Shown: positions 8,839-18,980, numbered from the stretch's first letter. The stretch is 64,000 bases of DNA from Planomicrobium sp. YIM 101495 (GCF_009707665.1 NZ_WLZW01000001.1:496001-560000); one strand, 5' to 3'. Notes: generated by a model from the sequence alone, not told the origin. Numbers and translations are program-made.

Positions 8839-9659
8839 AGTTGCTTATGTGCTTCGGAGACGATTTGCGCGGCTCCTTCTGCGGTAATGCCTTCGATCGT
8901 TTCAATCTCTTCAGCGGAGCGCAGGTGGAAAAGGAATTCAATATTGCCTTCTCCGCCCGTAATCGGTGAAAACGTCATGGTCTTCACATGGAAGCCCGCT
9001 TTCGTCGCGTAATCCGCAACATCGAGCAATACTTGTTTGTGGACCTTCGGATCACGGACGATCCCTTTTTTCCCGATCTGCTCACGCCCTGCCTCGAATT
9101 GAGGTTTCACGAGTGCGATGACGTCCCCGCCTGGCACGATGACGGTCTTCAAAACTGGTAAAATGATCCGGAGCGAAATGAAAGACACATCGATGGTCGC
9201 GAATTCAGGGAGTCCTTCGGTGAAATCTTCCGGCTTCGAGTGCCGGAAATTGGTGCGTTCCATGACCGTGACACGTTCATCTTGTCTAATCTTCCAGGCT
9301 AACTGGTTGTACCCGACGTCCAGCGCATAACAATGCACAGCACCGTTTTGCAATGCACAATCCGTGAAGCCTCCTGTGGAAGACCCGATATCGAGCATCA
9401 ATTTGCCATCGACGGAAAGATCAAAATCAGCTAATGCCTTCTCCAGCTTCAAGCCGCCGCGACTAACATAACGCGAGCCGCCGCCTTTCACATGAAGCTG
9501 CGCATCCACTGCGATTTTCTCGCCTGGCTTATCGAGACGCAGATCACCGGCATAGGCAAGCCCAGCCATGATCGCACGTTTCGCTCCTTCACGCGTTTCG
9601 CAGATGCCCTGCTCCACAAGCAGGACATCCACACGCTCTTTTTTCACTTTATCCGTCAT
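8823..9659 (-). CDS. tlyA: TlyA-family 16S/23S rRNA (cytidine-2'-O)-methyltransferase
   Basis: A 278-aa protein. The N-terminal S4 RNA-binding domain ([20 protein letters not shown]) is followed by an FtsJ-type SAM-dependent methyltransferase fold with [16 protein letters not shown] as motif I and a conserved KPQFE segment. TlyA proteins methylate rRNA ribose and are often misnamed hemolysins. The ATG at 9659 overlaps the dxs stop by 4 nt (ATGA), indicating translational coupling in the dxs-tlyA operon. Confidence 0.93.
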   Translation of the reverse strand: MTDKVKKERVDVLLVEQGICETREGAKRAIMAGLAYAGDLRLDKPGEKIAVDAQLHVKGGGSRYVSRGGLKLEKALADFDLSVDGKLMLDIGSSTGGFTDCALQNGAVHCYALDVGYNQLAWKIRQDERVTVMERTNFRHSKPEDFTEGLPEFATIDVSFISLRIILPVLKTVIVPGGDVIALVKPQFEAGREQIGKKGIVRDPKVHKQVLLDVADYATKAGFHVKTMTFSPITGGEGNIEFLFHLRSAEEIETIEGITAEGAAQIVSEAHKQLKTHP

Positions 9660-11563
9660 GCGTTCCGTTCAACTTTCCCCGTCTTTTGGACAAGCTTAGA
9701 AGCTGCCTGCACGACATGCTCGCTGTTAAAATCAATTTCATCAAGCAGCTCAGAAACCTCGCCGTGCTCGATGAAGTGATCCGGTAATCCGAGACGTTCA
9801 ACGACGACATCGTGGTAGCGGTTGTCATGAATGAACTCCAACACAGCGCTGCCGAATCCGCCTTGTAGAATCGCTTCTTCAATCGTGATGATCGGTACGT
9901 TCCGCTGCATGATGTCATGAAGCATCGCTTCGTCCATCGGTTTGATGAAACGCGCGTTGACAACTTCTGCAGAGATGCCGAGGTTCTCAAGTTCCCCAGC
10001 TGCTTGAAGCGCCATCGGAATCGTCGTTCCGAATGTTAGGATGACTACGTCTTCACCTGGTTTCAACACTTCCCATGAACCGATCGGCAGTGCCGTCAAT
10101 TCTTCGTCCATCGGTACGCCTAGTCCGTTGCCCCGCGGATAACGTAGTGCGATCGGGCCGGCATTGTAATCGATAGCAGTCTTCACCATGTGTTGTCCTT
10201 CATTTTCGTCTTTCGGCATCATGATGACCATGTTCGGCAAATTGCGCAGGAAGGCAATATCGAATACACCTTGATGGGTTTCCCCGTCCGCTCCAACAAG
10301 TCCCGCACGGTCGATTCCGATGAAGACGTTCAGTTTTTGACGTGCTATATCGTGGACGACTTGGTCGTACGCACGCTGCAGGAATGTCGAGTAAATCGCC
10401 AGGAATGGCTTCATCCCTTGAGTCGCCAGGCCAGCCGCCATCGTTGCAGCATGCTGCTCGGCGATTCCGACATCAAACATACGGTCCGGGAATTCGGATG
10501 CAAACCCTTCCAGTTTCGAGCCGACTGGCATCGCAGGTGTAATCGCGACGATGCGCTCATCTGTGCGCGCCATCTTACGAACGGTCTCTGCGACAAGCCC
10601 GCTCCAGGAAGGTGCTTTCGATGAGGACTTCACTAGGTCTCCAGTATCGATTTTGTATGGGCCAGTTCCGTGCCAAATGCCGATCTTGTCTTGCTCAGCA
10701 GGGAGGAAGCCTTTCCCTTTTTTCGTCAAGACGTGCAAAAGCACCGGTCCATCTATTTTCTTCGCATAGCGGAGGTTGTTCTCGAGATCTTCAAAATCAT
10801 GTCCGTCAATCGGGCCAAGATATGTGAATCCAAGCTCTTCAAAGAAGACGCCGCTGACAAGCAAGTATTTCAAGCTGTCTTTCACGCGTTCTGCCGTGTC
10901 TGCAAGCTTACCACCGACAGCTGGAATTTTCCGCATCAAATACTCAAGGTCATCTTTCGCTTTGTTGTACTTGCCTGCTGTACGCAAACGGCCGAGGACG
11001 TTATGCATCGCGCCAACGTTCGGTGCAATCGACATTTCGTTATCGTTCAAAATGACGATCATGTTCGTTTTCTCGGAACCGATATGGTTCAATGCTTCGA
11101 AAGCCATCCCACCCGTTAATGCACCGTCTCCGATAATCGGGATGACATGACTGTCTTCTTTCTTCAAGTCGCGGGCTGCCGCCATCCCCATCGCTGCCGA
11201 TAAGGAAGTGGAGCTATGTCCCGTCTCCCATACATCATGGTCGCTCTCATCACGTTTCGGGAAACCACACAGTCCCTTATGCTGGCGAAGCGTGTCGAAT
11301 TGATCCGCTCGTCCCGTCAAGATTTTATGGACATACGACTGGTGCCCTACATCCCAAATCATTTTGTCGGCCGGTGAATCGAATACACGGTGAAGTGCGA
11401 TCGTCAGTTCAACCACACCCAGGTTCGGACCGATATGGCCGCCTGTTCTCGACAAATGTTCAATCAAAAATCTTCGGATATCTTCACTTAAAAGAGAAAG
11501 CTGGTCTTCATCCAGCTCTTTTACGAAAGATGGACTAGTAATCGTTCGAAGATCCATTGCCAT
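9656..11563 (-). CDS. dxs: 1-deoxy-D-xylulose-5-phosphate synthase
   Basis: First enzyme of the MEP isoprenoid pathway: condenses pyruvate and glyceraldehyde-3-phosphate using thiamine diphosphate. About 635 aa. The TPP-binding motif GDGALTGG with downstream NDN is present, as are the VGHQSYVHK active-site loop, the transketolase-like central domain ([14 protein letters not shown]) and the C-terminal transketolase domain. An AAAGG site precedes the ATG at 11563. It lies downstream of ispA with a short gap. ispG and ispH of the same pathway are also in this window. Confidence 0.96.
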   Translation of the reverse strand: MAMDLRTITSPSFVKELDEDQLSLLSEDIRRFLIEHLSRTGGHIGPNLGVVELTIALHRVFDSPADKMIWDVGHQSYVHKILTGRADQFDTLRQHKGLCGFPKRDESDHDVWETGHSSTSLSAAMGMAAARDLKKEDSHVIPIIGDGALTGGMAFEALNHIGSEKTNMIVILNDNEMSIAPNVGAMHNVLGRLRTAGKYNKAKDDLEYLMRKIPAVGGKLADTAERVKDSLKYLLVSGVFFEELGFTYLGPIDGHDFEDLENNLRYAKKIDGPVLLHVLTKKGKGFLPAEQDKIGIWHGTGPYKIDTGDLVKSSSKAPSWSGLVAETVRKMARTDERIVAITPAMPVGSKLEGFASEFPDRMFDVGIAEQHAATMAAGLATQGMKPFLAIYSTFLQRAYDQVVHDIARQKLNVFIGIDRAGLVGADGETHQGVFDIAFLRNLPNMVIMMPKDENEGQHMVKTAIDYNAGPIALRYPRGNGLGVPMDEELTALPIGSWEVLKPGEDVVILTFGTTIPMALQAAGELENLGISAEVVNARFIKPMDEAMLHDIMQRNVPIITIEEAILQGGFGSAVLEFIHDNRYHDVVVERLGLPDHFIEHGEVSELLDEIDFNSEHVVQAASKLVQKTGKVERNA

Positions 11564-11652
11564 CACACACCTTTAAAAATTATTTGGTTATCTCATACAG
11601 ATGGTTCTATTATATCAATTGATGGCCAATGCACAAATAGGAGCACTGCAAA

Positions 11653-12537
11653 TCAGTTTTTTCTATTGACAATCAGCTGGGTCAATTGTTCCAGACGTTC
11701 CTGGTTGCCCCCGATCTCACGCAGTGCCGCCATCGCTTCGGCCGCATGGTGATCCAGTTTTTCCTGTGCACCTGACAAGGTCAACAAACTTGGATACGTG
11801 CTTTTTTCACTCGATTCGTCTTTGCCGGCAGTTTTTCCGAGTTCTTCGGAAGTTCCTGTGACATCCAGAATATCATCTTGGATCTGGAAAGCGATTCCGA
11901 TATGGCGGCCGAATTTGCTGTATGCTACCATCTGTTCAGGCGTCGCCTCACCGAGAATCGCACCAGCAAGAATACTGAACGTCAGCAATGCACCCGTCTT
12001 CAAGCGGTGTACTTGCTCAAGTTCAGCCAATTCCAGCTGCTTTTCTTCCCCTTCGATATCGAGCACCTGCCCGCCGACCATTCCTTCAGCACCTGCTGAC
12101 AGACTCATCAAGTCGATCAATCGGATTTTATCAACGCTCGAGACATGCTCAAGACGTGCGATGATACCAAAACTATAAGTTAATAATGCATCTCCTGCAA
12201 GTATTGCGACTGCTTCGCCAAACACCTTATGGTTCGTCGGCATACCGCGGCGCAAGTCATCGTCATCCATGCTCGGCAAATCATCGTGTACGAGTGAGTA
12301 CGTATGAATCATTTCGATCGCTGCAGCAACGCGGTAAGCGTCGTCATGTTCTTTCTCGAGTCCTTCAAGCACTGCGAGGAGAAGTAGCGGACGGATGCGC
12401 TTGCCACCAGCCTGCAGAGAATAGTGCATCGATTCCTTCAAGGACATCGGAATCTCCAGCTGCTGGATCAACAATGCCAATTGTTCCTGGATCATGATTT
12501 CTTTCGTCTTCCGGAAATCACTAAGCGTCACGGTCAT
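11653..12537 (-). CDS. ispA: Polyprenyl (farnesyl) diphosphate synthase
   Basis: Cytosolic trans-prenyltransferase extending IPP/DMAPP to geranyl and farnesyl diphosphate. Both aspartate-rich motifs are present: the first in LVHDDLPSMDDDDLRRG and the second in QIQDDILDVTG. The GGKRIRPLLL motif binds IPP. Length 294 aa is standard. The start overlaps the xseB stop by 4 nt. The chain-length assignment follows family and operon position. Confidence 0.93.
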   Translation of the reverse strand: MTVTLSDFRKTKEIMIQEQLALLIQQLEIPMSLKESMHYSLQAGGKRIRPLLLLAVLEGLEKEHDDAYRVAAAIEMIHTYSLVHDDLPSMDDDDLRRGMPTNHKVFGEAVAILAGDALLTYSFGIIARLEHVSSVDKIRLIDLMSLSAGAEGMVGGQVLDIEGEEKQLELAELEQVHRLKTGALLTFSILAGAILGEATPEQMVAYSKFGRHIGIAFQIQDDILDVTGTSEELGKTAGKDESSEKSTYPSLLTLSGAQEKLDHHAAEAMAALREIGGNQERLEQLTQLIVNRKN

Positions 12538-12767
12538 TGTTCTTCACCTGCCCCGTCTGCAATCGTTCCTTCCGCATCATTCATCATCGTCACCAATTGC
12601 TTTTCTGCACTTTGCAATTTGCCGTGGCAGATTTTCGATAATTCCATTCCCCGCTGATATAGCGTCAACGCTTCTTCAAGCGGGACATCCCCTTGTTCCA
12701 ATTGACGGACGATTTCTTCCAATTGTTCCATTGCTTCGTTGAATAAAATCTCTTTTTCAGCCATCAT
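12534..12767 (-). CDS. xseB: Exodeoxyribonuclease VII small subunit
   Basis: A 77-aa helical protein with the family motif LEEIVRQLEQGDVPLEEAL and YQRGMELSKIC. It assembles with XseA into ExoVII, which degrades single-stranded DNA. ATG-ATG start after AGGAG, overlapping the xseA 3' end by 11 nt; its stop overlaps ispA by 4 nt. Confidence 0.93.
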   Translation of the reverse strand: MMAEKEILFNEAMEQLEEIVRQLEQGDVPLEEALTLYQRGMELSKICHGKLQSAEKQLVTMMNDAEGTIADGAGEEQ

Positions 12768-14118
12768 TCGGTTCTCCTTTATGTTCGAAATTGATCTCTG
12801 TCACTTTTGCATGGACATTCCCGTCACTCATGCGGATCGTCAGTTCATCATCTACATTGAGCGCCGCCGCTTTGTTGATGACTTGCTCATTCTGATACGT
12901 AATGGAGTAGCCGCGGTCCATGATTTTCAGTGGACTGAGCGCATCGAGCGTTCTCATCGCGGACGACAACGCCTGCGCATTCGTCCGGAATGTGTTTTGT
13001 GTTAAAAATTCCAGGCGACCAGCGAACCGGCGCACATCCGCTTCCGCTTTTGCGATGCGGTCTCGGGGGATGCGGCTCTGCAATTGACTTTCCAGCCGTG
13101 TAAACCGGTCTTTCCGGCGCATCAACTGTTGTCCCACTTCCCGCTGGAGTGATTCATCAGCACGATTGATACGCTCGATAAACGGCCGGTAAAGGCGTTC
13201 CGGGTACGCAAGCGGATAGGAATCCTGCAAGCGCTTGAGCGAACGACGTTCATCCGTGATTTTTGATGCGGTCAAACGATACAGAACTGTTCTTGCATTC
13301 ATCAGCCGGTTCATCAATTCTCCACGGTCAGGCACTGCGAGTTCTGCTGCTGCTGTCGGCGTCGCCGCTCTCAAGTCTGCGACAAAATCCGCAATCGTCG
13401 TATCTGTTTCGTGTCCGACTGCCGAGATGATTGGAATCGCTGACTGGAAAATCGCACGTGCCACTTGCTCTTCGTTGAACGCCCATAAATCTTCGATGGA
13501 GCCGCCTCCACGTCCGACAATTAAGACGTCGAAGTCGTTGCGGTTTGCAGCTTCGATTGATTTAACGATATCTTTGCCAGCTTCTTTCCCTTGCACGAGC
13601 GTCGGGATGAGCACGACTTCCGACAGCGGATAACGGCGTGAAAGCGTCGTCAAGATATCGCGCACAGCTGCCCCGGTCTGTGCCGTCACGACTGCAATGC
13701 GCCGCGGGAATCGCGGGAGCTGTTTCTTATGCTGCGGTGCGAAGAGCCCTTCCTGCTCGAGCTTCTTCTTCAATTGTTCGAACGCCAGGTAGTAATCCCC
13801 GATGCCGTCAGCTTGCATGGACTGTGCATACAGCTGATACTGCCCGCTCGATTCGTACACATTGACGTCTCCGCGGATCAATACGGTCATGCCGCTTTCC
13901 GGACGAAATTTGACGTTTTTCGCAGCAGTCGCGAACATCACACCCGGGAGCCTTGAAGATTGGTCTTTCAAGGTGAAGTAAATATGGCCGCTCGTATGGA
14001 TTTTGACGTTGGAAAGCTCCCCTTTTACGTAAACGTCACGCAAGTGGGGGTCCGCATCGAATTTCTTTTTTATGTATTTGGTTAATGCTTTTACGGAAAG
14101 GTACGGATCGGCTGTCAA
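12757..14118 (-). CDS. xseA: Exodeoxyribonuclease VII large subunit
   Basis: Catalytic subunit of ExoVII, 453 aa. It has an N-terminal OB fold (LRDVYVKGELSNVKIHTSGH), a catalytic domain with VVTAQTGAAVRDILTTLSRR, and the GRGGGSIEDLWAFN and SAVGHETDTTIADFVAD motifs. A long coiled coil follows and a C-terminal segment contacts XseB. Probable TTG start at 14118 preceded by a G-rich site. Operon folD-xseA-xseB-ispA, though a hairpin lies between folD and xseA. Confidence 0.93.
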   Translation of the reverse strand: MTADPYLSVKALTKYIKKKFDADPHLRDVYVKGELSNVKIHTSGHIYFTLKDQSSRLPGVMFATAAKNVKFRPESGMTVLIRGDVNVYESSGQYQLYAQSMQADGIGDYYLAFEQLKKKLEQEGLFAPQHKKQLPRFPRRIAVVTAQTGAAVRDILTTLSRRYPLSEVVLIPTLVQGKEAGKDIVKSIEAANRNDFDVLIVGRGGGSIEDLWAFNEEQVARAIFQSAIPIISAVGHETDTTIADFVADLRAATPTAAAELAVPDRGELMNRLMNARTVLYRLTASKITDERRSLKRLQDSYPLAYPERLYRPFIERINRADESLQREVGQQLMRRKDRFTRLESQLQSRIPRDRIAKAEADVRRFAGRLEFLTQNTFRTNAQALSSAMRTLDALSPLKIMDRGYSITYQNEQVINKAAALNVDDELTIRMSDGNVHAKVTEINFEHKGEPNDG

Positions 14119-14136
14119 TTTCTCAACCCCATTCTA

Positions 14137-14170
14137 AAATAAAAAGCTGTCTTTCTCACGAAAAACAGCT
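14137..14170 (-). terminator. Hairpin with U-run after folD
   Basis: AGCTGT/ACAGCT stem with pairing A/T extension followed on the minus strand by TTTTTATTTT. It probably terminates or attenuates transcription between folD and xseA. Confidence 0.7.
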
Positions 14171-14185
14171 CTATCCGAACTTATT

Positions 14186-15058
14186 TTACATGGAAACGGA
14201 CGGTTTGTCTTTCGGTACTCCTCGTTCCGCTGATAGAAGTGTGTTTTCCATCAGCATCGCGATGGTCATCGGACCGACTCCGCCTGGCACCGGCGTAATA
14301 TAGGATGCTGTCTCGAAAACTGCGTCAAAGTCGACATCGCCGCACAATTTCCCTTGTTCATCACGATTCATGCCGACATCGATGACGACAGCGCCCGGTT
14401 TGATGTATGATTCATCGAACATCTTCGCCTTGCCGATTGCAGCGATCAAAATATCCGCCTGTTTCGTGAAGGATTTCAAATCATTCGTTTTCGAATGGCA
14501 ATATGTAACGGTCGCGTCCTTTTGCAGCAATAATTGTCCGATCGGCTTGCCGACGATATTGCTGCGGCCGACGACGACTGCGTGCTTGCCTTTCGGATCG
14601 ATGCCATAAAACTGGAGCATCTTCATGATCCCATGCGGCGTACACGGCAGAAATGTATCATTCCCGATCATCATATTGCCGATCGAGACAGGATGGAATC
14701 CGTCGACGTCCTTCTCCGGAGAGATGGCATTGATGACTTTGAATTCATCGATATGGGATGGAAGCGGCAACTGGACGAGAATGCCGTGGATTTCAGGATC
14801 ATTGTTCAATTCAGTAATCACTTCTAGTAATTCCTTTTCTGTCAATGAAGCAGGATATTGCCGTAAATCAGAACGCATGCCAAGTGCCTCACACGTTTTC
14901 TTTTTGTTATTTACGTATGTCAACGACGCTGGATTGTCACCGATAATGATGACCGACAGACCAGGCACGATTCCCTGTCCGATCAATTCCTCCACGCGCC
15001 ATTTGATGCTTTCCTTGATCTTTCCACTTACTTCTTTACCGTCAATGATTGTTGCCAC
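14186..15058 (-). CDS. folD: Methylenetetrahydrofolate dehydrogenase / methenyl-THF cyclohydrolase
   Basis: Bifunctional one-carbon enzyme interconverting 5,10-methylene- and 10-formyl-THF. The family motifs [13 protein letters not shown] (catalytic Lys), VQLPLPSH, the NADP-binding [15 protein letters not shown] and the C-terminal [16 protein letters not shown] are all present. Length 290 aa. GTG start behind GGAGGGG. It follows nusB closely. Confidence 0.96.
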   Translation of the reverse strand: MATIIDGKEVSGKIKESIKWRVEELIGQGIVPGLSVIIIGDNPASLTYVNNKKKTCEALGMRSDLRQYPASLTEKELLEVITELNNDPEIHGILVQLPLPSHIDEFKVINAISPEKDVDGFHPVSIGNMMIGNDTFLPCTPHGIMKMLQFYGIDPKGKHAVVVGRSNIVGKPIGQLLLQKDATVTYCHSKTNDLKSFTKQADILIAAIGKAKMFDESYIKPGAVVIDVGMNRDEQGKLCGDVDFDAVFETASYITPVPGGVGPMTIAMLMENTLLSAERGVPKDKPSVSM

Positions 15059-15074
15059 ATGAACCCCTCCACTA

Positions 15075-15467
15075 TTAGTTTGCTAGTTCGTCATTGAATT
15101 TCGATAGTACACCGTTCACAAAACGGCTCGACTTGTCGTCGCCATATGTCTTACTTAATTCGATCGCTTCGTTCATGATGACGCGCCCAGGTGCATCTTG
15201 CATGTAGACGAGCTCGAATACTGCCATGCGCAGAATCGTCCGCTCAATCTTCGGCAGGCGGTCCAGTGTCCAATTTTCAAGGTGCCTTTTCAAGCGCTCA
15301 TCGATCGCGGCCATGTTCGTGAATGTGCCGTGTACGAGCAACTCGTAAAACGAATCAGTCTCACCGTCCATGATGTGGTCGGCTGCTTGTTCGATTGACA
15401 TTTCCGTACCTTCTATTTGAAAAAGCGTCTGCAGGGCTTTTTCTCTTGCTTCGTGTCGTTTCAACAT
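15075..15467 (-). CDS. nusB: Transcription antitermination factor NusB
   Basis: A 130-aa all-helical protein that binds boxA of rRNA operons with S10. Family features are the basic N-terminus ([17 protein letters not shown]), [19 protein letters not shown] and the C-terminal [26 protein letters not shown] start behind AAAAGGAG. In B. subtilis it directly follows accC-yqhY; here it is separated from the asp23-like gene by about 1.1 kb of repeat DNA and a terminator, so it needs its own promoter. Confidence 0.95.
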   Translation of the reverse strand: MLKRHEAREKALQTLFQIEGTEMSIEQAADHIMDGETDSFYELLVHGTFTNMAAIDERLKRHLENWTLDRLPKIERTILRMAVFELVYMQDAPGRVIMNEAIELSKTYGDDKSSRFVNGVLSKFNDELAN

Positions 15468-15573
15468 TTTGCAATCTCCTTTTCACTGCTGATATTTGTT
15501 TATTATACAGGGAATAGCAGTGAAGTTCCATGTTTGTAATGTTCGGATAACACAAATGGGTGAAGGAAGTTCA

Positions 15574-15808
15574 GGGCGATTGGTGTGTGGGGAGTGAGCG
15601 GGGCGTAGTGTCAGTATCCGCTGCGTCGCTTCGGACAGGGCTCCCGTGATAAGCCGAGCTGAAGAACGCTCGTCTTATCACTCCGCCCAGTCCAAACCAG
15701 CTTCTCCGCTTTGGGTGTGGGTGAAGTGGTAGAGAGGAATCATTGGCATTTCATTCTATGTGATGGTGTTGGGATGAATGTTCAGGCGGCTGACTGCGTA
15801 GGCCGCTG
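15574..15808 (+). repeat. Composite repeat R1, module A (~235-nt structured unit)
   Basis: Homologous to the reverse complement of the 237-nt tandem units at 46431-47070. It contains a strong hairpin near 15645-15681 (GTGATAAGCCGAGC pairing with GCTCGTCTTATCAC, one mismatch) and ends with a second hairpin-forming block, GGCGGCTGACTGCGTAGGCC. No coding potential is evident. It sits between nusB and the asp23-like gene, which are contiguous in B. subtilis. Confidence 0.85.
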
Positions 15809-16187
15809 TGGTTCTAATTTGGTGAGTCGCAGGGTGAAATCAGTTATCGCAAAGGAGACCTCTTTTTACGTCAGAAGGACAAAAATAGGCATAGTTTTTA
15901 CCTCTATTTTGAAATTTGCGGGATTTCCGGCTCGAATAACAGGAATTTTTACCTTTATATCGTGGAAAGTCGTTCAATTTGCCATCTACGGAGCTAATAA
16001 GGGTATTTTTTACCCTTATTAGCTCTCATTTTGCTCATTCCTTCAAGATAAGAGGAATTTTTACCGTTAAGTGAAAGTACCGTAAATGGTACAGCACCAC
16101 TCATGCCAGCGCGGGATACGACTTTGCAACTTGAGGTGAGGCGTGTATGTTTGACTCGCCTGTTTTCAGGTACCAAGAAAAGTATTC
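15809..16187 (+). repeat. Composite repeat R1, variable phrase block
   Basis: Contains four degenerate copies of a 24-nt phrase built around GGAATTTTTACC. They begin at 15884, 15935, 15996 and 16047, with spacings of 51, 61 and 51 nt. Most copies can fold on themselves. The third copy is embedded in a perfect 15-bp palindrome. No gene is seen here. Confidence 0.75.
15991..16025. repeat. Perfect 15-bp hairpin inside the R1 phrase block
   Basis: GAGCTAATAAGGGTA and TACCCTTATTAGCTC are exact complements separated by five T. No U-run follows on either strand, so a simple terminator is unlikely. Confidence 0.8.
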
Positions 16188-16515
16188 CCGACTCAATCCA
16201 GAATGAGCATGAAATATGAACTCATTCACTACTGTGTGAGAACTTCTGCCTGACAGCGACGATGGCTGCTATGCTTCGATTATCCAAATCTTCAACATTC
16301 TATACCTTCCCCCTTCTCGAAGGAGCTGAGCCGGAATGGAAGAGCGAGCACGCTGGAGAATCAGAGTAGTGACGAGACCCCGCAGGTCGTCTTAGCGACC
16401 GAGGAGGCTCGGCGCTGCTCCTCTAGCGTGTGAAGCTCTGGAATGCAGGTCAGCCAGTTTCTAGTTAACTCATTCACCACAGGAAGAAAACTCTGTCACT
16501 CAGATCAGCCAGACT
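16188..16515 (+). repeat. Composite repeat R1, module C
   Basis: Homologous, in the opposite orientation, to 45848-46139. Shared blocks in order are CCAGAATGAGCATGAA, GCGACGATGGC, ATCCAAATC, CGAAGGAGCTGAGCCGGAAT with GGAAGAGCGAGCA, then CTCTAGCGTG with GCTCTGGAATGCAGGTCAGC. The two ends of this last part pair imperfectly to form a long hairpin (CACGCTGGAG/CTCTAGCGTG). The middle (about 16350-16420) differs completely between the two copies. Confidence 0.8.
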
Positions 16516-16530
16516 ACTTTCAAAAAATAG

Positions 16531-16565
16531 AAAAACGGCAGAAACATGAACGTTCCTGCCGTTTC
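16531..16565 (-). terminator. Terminator after the accB-accC-asp23 operon
   Basis: Stem AACGGCAG/CTGCCGTT with a T-run on the minus strand. It ends the acc operon before the repeat region. Confidence 0.85.
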
Positions 16566-16573
16566 ACTATTCA

Positions 16574-16969
16574 TTATTCGCCTTGCTGCGCATCAAAACG
16601 GATGCCTGTGATGTGGACGTTCACTTCCCGTGTGTGAAGTGATGTCATATTCTCAAGCGTCTGGCGGACTTGCTCTTGGATTTTCAGTGCTGTCTGTGGA
16701 ATGGAAACGCCATAATCCACGACGCAGTAAATATCGACTGCAAGGCCGTCTTCCATCGATTCCGTTTTGACGCCTTTGCCATGGACGGTTTTGCCGAGAC
16801 GTTCAGCTACACCAGAAGCGAAGTTCCCACGCATGCTTGCGACACCGCTGATTTCGGATGCGGCAATGCTTGCGACGATTTCCAGCACTTCCGGCGCCAC
16901 TTGGATCATCCCGAGCTGCTGGGAACCATTTGATTCCACTTGCACGTATGGGGCTGATTTTTCTGCCAT
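16574..16969 (-). CDS. yqhY: Asp23/Gls24 family envelope stress response protein
   Basis: A 131-aa Asp23/Gls24 protein (PEVLEIVASIAASEISGVASM, DIYCVVDYGVSIP, NVHITGIRF). In Firmicutes it is linked to accBC, and its loss in B. subtilis perturbs fatty acid synthesis; the exact role is not settled. ATG start after AAAGGAGG, 12 nt downstream of accC. Confidence 0.9.
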   Translation of the reverse strand: MAEKSAPYVQVESNGSQQLGMIQVAPEVLEIVASIAASEISGVASMRGNFASGVAERLGKTVHGKGVKTESMEDGLAVDIYCVVDYGVSIPQTALKIQEQVRQTLENMTSLHTREVNVHITGIRFDAQQGE

Positions 16970-16981
16970 CGTAATCCTCCT

Positions 16982-18334
16982 TTACTCTTGTTCCATCACA
17001 TTATAAAGTTCAAGGAATTTCGTATTGAAATCACCTGATTTGAAAACTTCATTGTCCATGAGTCGAAGATGGAACGGAATTGTCGTAAAGACGCCTTCGA
17101 TCGCAAATTCTTCCAACGCACGTTTCATTTTCGCAATGGCTTCGTCACGTGTTTCACCGTAAGTGATCAGTTTCGCGACCATTGAGTCGTAATATGGCGG
17201 GATGGAATAGCCTGGGTAGACTGCGGAATCGACGCGGACGCCGAGACCGCCCGGAGGCAAGTACATTTTCACTTTACCTGCTGAAGGCATGAAGTTCTTC
17301 AGCGGGTTTTCAGCATTGATGCGGCACTCGATGGACCAGCCTTTGAACTCGATCTCGTCTTGTTCAAATGCTAACTTCTCACCAGAAGCGACTTTCAACT
17401 GCTGTTTGATCAAGTCAATGCCAGTGATCATTTCTGTCACTGGGTGCTCGACTTGGATACGTGTGTTCATTTCCATGAAGTAGAATTTCTGGTTGACTGC
17501 ATCGAAAATGAATTCGACCGTGCCGGCACCGCGGTAGTTTACAGCAAGTGCAGCTTTTACTGCAGCATCACCCATCTGCGCACGGATCTCTGGTGTCAAC
17601 GCCGGTGATGGCGCTTCTTCCACGAGCTTCTGCATGCGGCGCTGGATCGAGCAGTCGCGCTCACCGAGGTGAACTGCGTTGCCGTGTGTGTCTGCAAGTA
17701 CTTGGATTTCCACGTGGCGGAAGTCCTCGATGAATTTTTCGATGTAGACGCCTGGGTTACCGAAAGCGGCAGCCGCTTCTTTCTGCGTCATGCGAAGGCC
17801 TGTGATGAAGTCTTCAGGTGTCCGTGCAACACGGATCCCTTTGCCGCCTCCACCAGCAGTCGCTTTGATGATGACCGGGAATCCGATCCCTTCTGCGACT
17901 TTCATGCCTTCTTCTTCGTTCGCAACGATGCCTGTCGAGCCTGGTACGACCGGTACGCCCGCTTCACGCATTGTTTCGCGTGCAACGTCTTTCGTCCCCA
18001 TCTTGGAGATGGCTGCAGCAGTCGGACCGATGAACGTGATGCCGCATTCTTCACAGAGCTCTGCGAAGTCCGCGTTCTCCGCCAGGAATCCGTATCCCGG
18101 GTGAATCCCGTCACAGTTCGTTAGTTTCGCGACAGAAATGATGTTCGAGAAGTTCAAGTAGCTGTCTTTGGAAAGTTTCGGTCCGATACAATATGCTTCG
18201 TCCGCTAATTCAACGTGAAGCGCTTCTTGATCCGCTTCGGAATAGACGGCAACCGTTTCGATACCCATCTCTTTACAAGCACGGATAATCCGGACTGCAA
18301 TTTCTCCGCGGTTCGCGATCAATACTTTTTTCAT
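16982..18334 (-). CDS. accC: Biotin carboxylase subunit of acetyl-CoA carboxylase
   Basis: ATP-grasp enzyme that carboxylates biotin on AccB using bicarbonate. Standard 450-aa length. Key elements are the N-terminal [18 protein letters not shown], the glycine-rich ATP loop [13 protein letters not shown], the [20 protein letters not shown] segment and the active-site [16 protein letters not shown] start after AAGGGGG, 16 nt downstream of accB. Confidence 0.97.
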   Translation of the reverse strand: MKKVLIANRGEIAVRIIRACKEMGIETVAVYSEADQEALHVELADEAYCIGPKLSKDSYLNFSNIISVAKLTNCDGIHPGYGFLAENADFAELCEECGITFIGPTAAAISKMGTKDVARETMREAGVPVVPGSTGIVANEEEGMKVAEGIGFPVIIKATAGGGGKGIRVARTPEDFITGLRMTQKEAAAAFGNPGVYIEKFIEDFRHVEIQVLADTHGNAVHLGERDCSIQRRMQKLVEEAPSPALTPEIRAQMGDAAVKAALAVNYRGAGTVEFIFDAVNQKFYFMEMNTRIQVEHPVTEMITGIDLIKQQLKVASGEKLAFEQDEIEFKGWSIECRINAENPLKNFMPSAGKVKMYLPPGGLGVRVDSAVYPGYSIPPYYDSMVAKLITYGETRDEAIAKMKRALEEFAIEGVFTTIPFHLRLMDNEVFKSGDFNTKFLELYNVMEQE

Positions 18335-18350
18335 TAGTAAGCCCCCTTCC

Positions 18351-18854
18351 TCAATTAATTTTTACGAGGAAGAGCGGCTGGCCATACTCGACAAGCTGAC
18401 CATCTTTCACAAGCACTTCAGCGATTTCCCCGTCCACTTCTGCTTCGATTTCATTGAATAGTTTCATCGCTTCAACGATACAAACGATTTGAGCGGCTTT
18501 CACTTGCGTACCTGCTTGCACGTAAGCCGGCTCTTCCGGTGATGGGGACTGGTAGAAAGTTCCGACCATCGGAGAAAGGATTTTATGTAGATTTTCCTGT
18601 TCAGCAAGGGATGCAGCTGGCACTTCTTCCGTCGCAGCCACTTCTGGTACAGCGGCTGGCGCTGGCGCAGCTGGTGATGGTGCTGCTGGTGTACTTGCTT
18701 GAGGTGCCTCAGTAACTGCAGGTGCTTCAACCACACTCGTAGATCCTTGTTTTTTCTTCAATTTAACTTTCGTACCATCCTCTTCGAATGTGAATTCATC
18801 AATTGATGAATGATCGATGAGTTTAATGATTTCTCTAAGTTCTTGGATTTTCAA
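18351..18854 (-). CDS. accB: Biotin carboxyl carrier protein of acetyl-CoA carboxylase
   Basis: A 167-aa carrier. The N-terminal domain is followed by a flexible Ala/Pro-rich linker (about 40-85) and the biotinyl domain, with the acceptor lysine in [16 protein letters not shown] start after GGGAGAAGG. First gene of accB-accC-asp23. In sporulating relatives the eight-gene spoIIIA operon lies between efp and accB; here only ~140 bp separate the two genes. Confidence 0.95.
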   Translation of the reverse strand: MKIQELREIIKLIDHSSIDEFTFEEDGTKVKLKKKQGSTSVVEAPAVTEAPQASTPAAPSPAAPAPAAVPEVAATEEVPAASLAEQENLHKILSPMVGTFYQSPSPEEPAYVQAGTQVKAAQIVCIVEAMKLFNEIEAEVDGEIAEVLVKDGQLVEYGQPLFLVKIN

Positions 18855-18941
18855 TGGAACCTTCTCCCTTTGTATGTAATTTTGAATGCGTCTCTACCAG
18901 TTTAGACGTTTTCCGATGATTTTGAAACCTCTCAAGTAAAA

Positions 18942-18980
18942 CAACTGCCGAAAAACTGAACTTCCAGCTTTTCGGCAGCC
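18942..18980 (-). terminator. Terminator after efp
   Basis: Stem CTGCCGAAAA/TTTTCGGCAG in the short efp-accB interval, with a T-rich tail on the minus strand. Confidence 0.8.

Noticed and set aside
15540-16530. IS element or integrated mobile gene
   Set aside because: No transposase or recombinase reading frame, no terminal inverted repeats with target duplication could be shown; the region is treated as a non-coding composite repeat.
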